DNA from: a bacterium
Lineage (GTDB): Bacteria; CG2-30-53-67; CG2-30-70-394
DNA length: 6,385 nt
NCBI GenBank assembly: GCA_024278555.1
Contig: JAJRSX010000201.1
Span: 1 to 6,385 of the forward strand
Reading direction: 5' to 3'
A program made the position numbers and the translations under genes. Under the pieces are notes generated by a model that was given only the letters and a program-made list of their open reading frames with translations, was not told where the DNA came from and did not search any database. Shown here in pieces: positions 5,764 through 6,385 of this stretch (its first letter is position 1; the number at the start of each line of letters is the position of its first letter).

Positions 5764-5797
5764 CGCCGCCCCGCCCCCTGCCGGGAGCACGGGAAGC

Positions 5798-5816
5798 GGT
5801 AAATTAGTTACCTAAC
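5798..5816. promoter_or_regulatory. AT-rich overlapping dyads, candidate operator
   Basis: In a very GC-rich surrounding this short AT-rich patch contains GGTAA (5798-5802) opposite TTACC (5808-5812), and overlapping it GTTA-CC-TAAC (5807-5816). CCTAAC at 5811-5816 recurs inverted as GTTAGG at 5850-5855, and TTACC recurs at 5831-5835. Such clustered half-sites about 90 bases before a start codon suggest a regulator-binding region for the gene at 5907. The binding protein is unknown. Confidence 0.35.
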
Positions 5817-5853
5817 CTGTTTCCCGATGGTTACCCGCCCGCCGGTACAGTTA

Positions 5854-5869
5854 GGGCACAATCTGCGCA
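5854..5869 (+). promoter_or_regulatory. Sigma-54-like promoter candidate
   Basis: GGGCAC at 5854-5859, a 5-base spacer and GCGCA at 5865-5869 match the TGGCAC-N5-TTGCA pattern at 8 of 11 positions. They keep the GG of the -24 element and the GC of the -12 element at the correct spacing. Transcription would begin near 5880, giving a leader of about 27 bases before the ATG at 5907. The TT before the -12 GC is missing, and no sigma-54 activator gene is in the window. Confidence 0.3.
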
Positions 5870-5906
5870 ACACGTGGGGATGGTTGGGGCAGGGACGAAT
5901 GGAGGG

Positions 5907-6385
5907 ATGGTGGATCTTCGGTCCATACCGACAGGGAGGCGGCGTACTGCCCGCCGTGGCGACCGGCCGCTGGCGCGGCTGGCGGTGCTGGTGACCGGGC
6001 TCCTCCTCGGCGTCACCGCGGTGGGAGAGGCGACCCTGCGCGAAGCCGCCACCCCCCCCCTTGCCCCCCTCCACCGCGCCGTGGCGGGGGAGGTCCGCGC
6101 CGCCACCCTCTACTACCGCCCCGCCGGCGTGCGCCGCTACCGGCACCAGGCGCTGGAGGTCGCCAACGGCGAGGTCGCCATCACCTTCCCCCCGGAGGCG
6201 GTGGTGCCGCCGGGGATCGAGTACTACCTGGAGATCGTCACCGCCGCGGGGGTGACGGTCACCGACCCGCCCCGCTCGCCGCGCTACAACCAGTACCGGG
6301 TGGCGGTGCGGGCGAGGCGCCCCCCGGCCCTCTCCCTCGCCGGAGCGGCGGCCACACCGCTGTCCCCCGACGCTCCGCTTACCCT
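5907..6385 (+). CDS. Exported protein with Ig-like beta-sandwich domain, 3' end beyond window
   Basis: The first 159 codons are present and the frame is open to the window edge. The start shows a signal peptide: an Arg-rich n-region (residues 5-24, including RRRTARR), a hydrophobic core LAVLVTGLLLGVTAVG (25-40) and a possible cleavage site after GEA at 42. Residues 62-136 read like an extracytoplasmic beta-sandwich domain with the recurrent pattern RAATLYYRPAG...Y...L...I.FPPEAVVPPGIEYYLEIVTAAG...T.P..P.YNQYRVAV, resembling Ig/FN3-like modules in bacterial envelope proteins. A Pro/Ala-rich linker begins at about 138, so more domains probably follow. A purine-rich stretch (5891-5906) precedes the ATG, but its best Shine-Dalgarno-like part abuts the start codon, so GTG at 5910 is an alternative. 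Nine C at 6052-6060 fall in codons 49-52. The function is not recognised; an envelope or periplasmic role is inferred from the export signal. Confidence 0.75.
   Translation, partial: MVDLRSIPTGRRRTARRGDRPLARLAVLVTGLLLGVTAVGEATLREAATPPLAPLHRAVAGEVRAATLYYRPAGVRRYRHQALEVANGEVAITFPPEAVVPPGIEYYLEIVTAAGVTVTDPPRSPRYNQYRVAVRARRPPALSLAGAAATPLSPDAPLT

Noticed and set aside
5899-5994. 31-codon open frame from the ATG at 5899, out of frame with the exported protein
   Set aside because: It has a purine stretch in front, but the Trp/Gly/Arg-rich product shows no recognisable features and overlaps the signal peptide of the better-supported gene.

Overview
The window is very GC-rich and every convincing gene lies on the + strand. 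It looks like a chromosomal segment of a high-GC Gram-negative bacterium: a lipopolysaccharide-type heptosyltransferase implies an outer membrane, and the coding regions use mostly G or C at third positions. I cannot place it more precisely than a probable high-GC proteobacterium-like lineage.

Layout. 1-279 is non-coding and holds short purine/pyrimidine micro-repeats and a nested stem-loop. 280-1929 is a complete 2,3-bisphosphoglycerate-independent phosphoglycerate mutase (gpmI) of the longer, plant-like subtype. 1930-2492 is a 563-base gene-free stretch with two G-quadruplex motifs, a RAYT/REP-like relic, three further micro-repeat arrays and a strong hairpin. 2493-3554 is a complete glycosyltransferase family 9 protein resembling heptosyltransferase II (waaF). 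After an 86-base gap with a run of nine C, 3641-5755 encodes a 704-residue regulator: an alpha-helical, MalT-like repeat region followed by a SARP-type winged helix and a BTAD domain, without the ATPase such proteins often carry at the front. 5756-5906 is a regulatory-looking spacer with AT-rich dyads and a sigma-54-like promoter candidate. 5907 to the window edge is the start of an exported protein with one visible beta-sandwich (Ig-like) domain.

The genes do not form one obvious pathway. gpmI is central glycolysis, and waaF acts in outer-membrane core oligosaccharide assembly. The BTAD regulator and the exported protein could form a regulator/target pair, because the regulator lies immediately upstream of a spacer rich in candidate sites, but this is inference only.

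The least ordinary items are the ATPase-less BTAD regulator, with a C9 tract inside its coding sequence at the start of BTAD; the micro-repeat family that brackets gpmI in opposite orientations, including an 11-base perfect inverted match; the paired G4 motifs behind gpmI; and the regulatory spacer at 5798-5869. I saw no CRISPR array, tRNA, rRNA or intact transposase.
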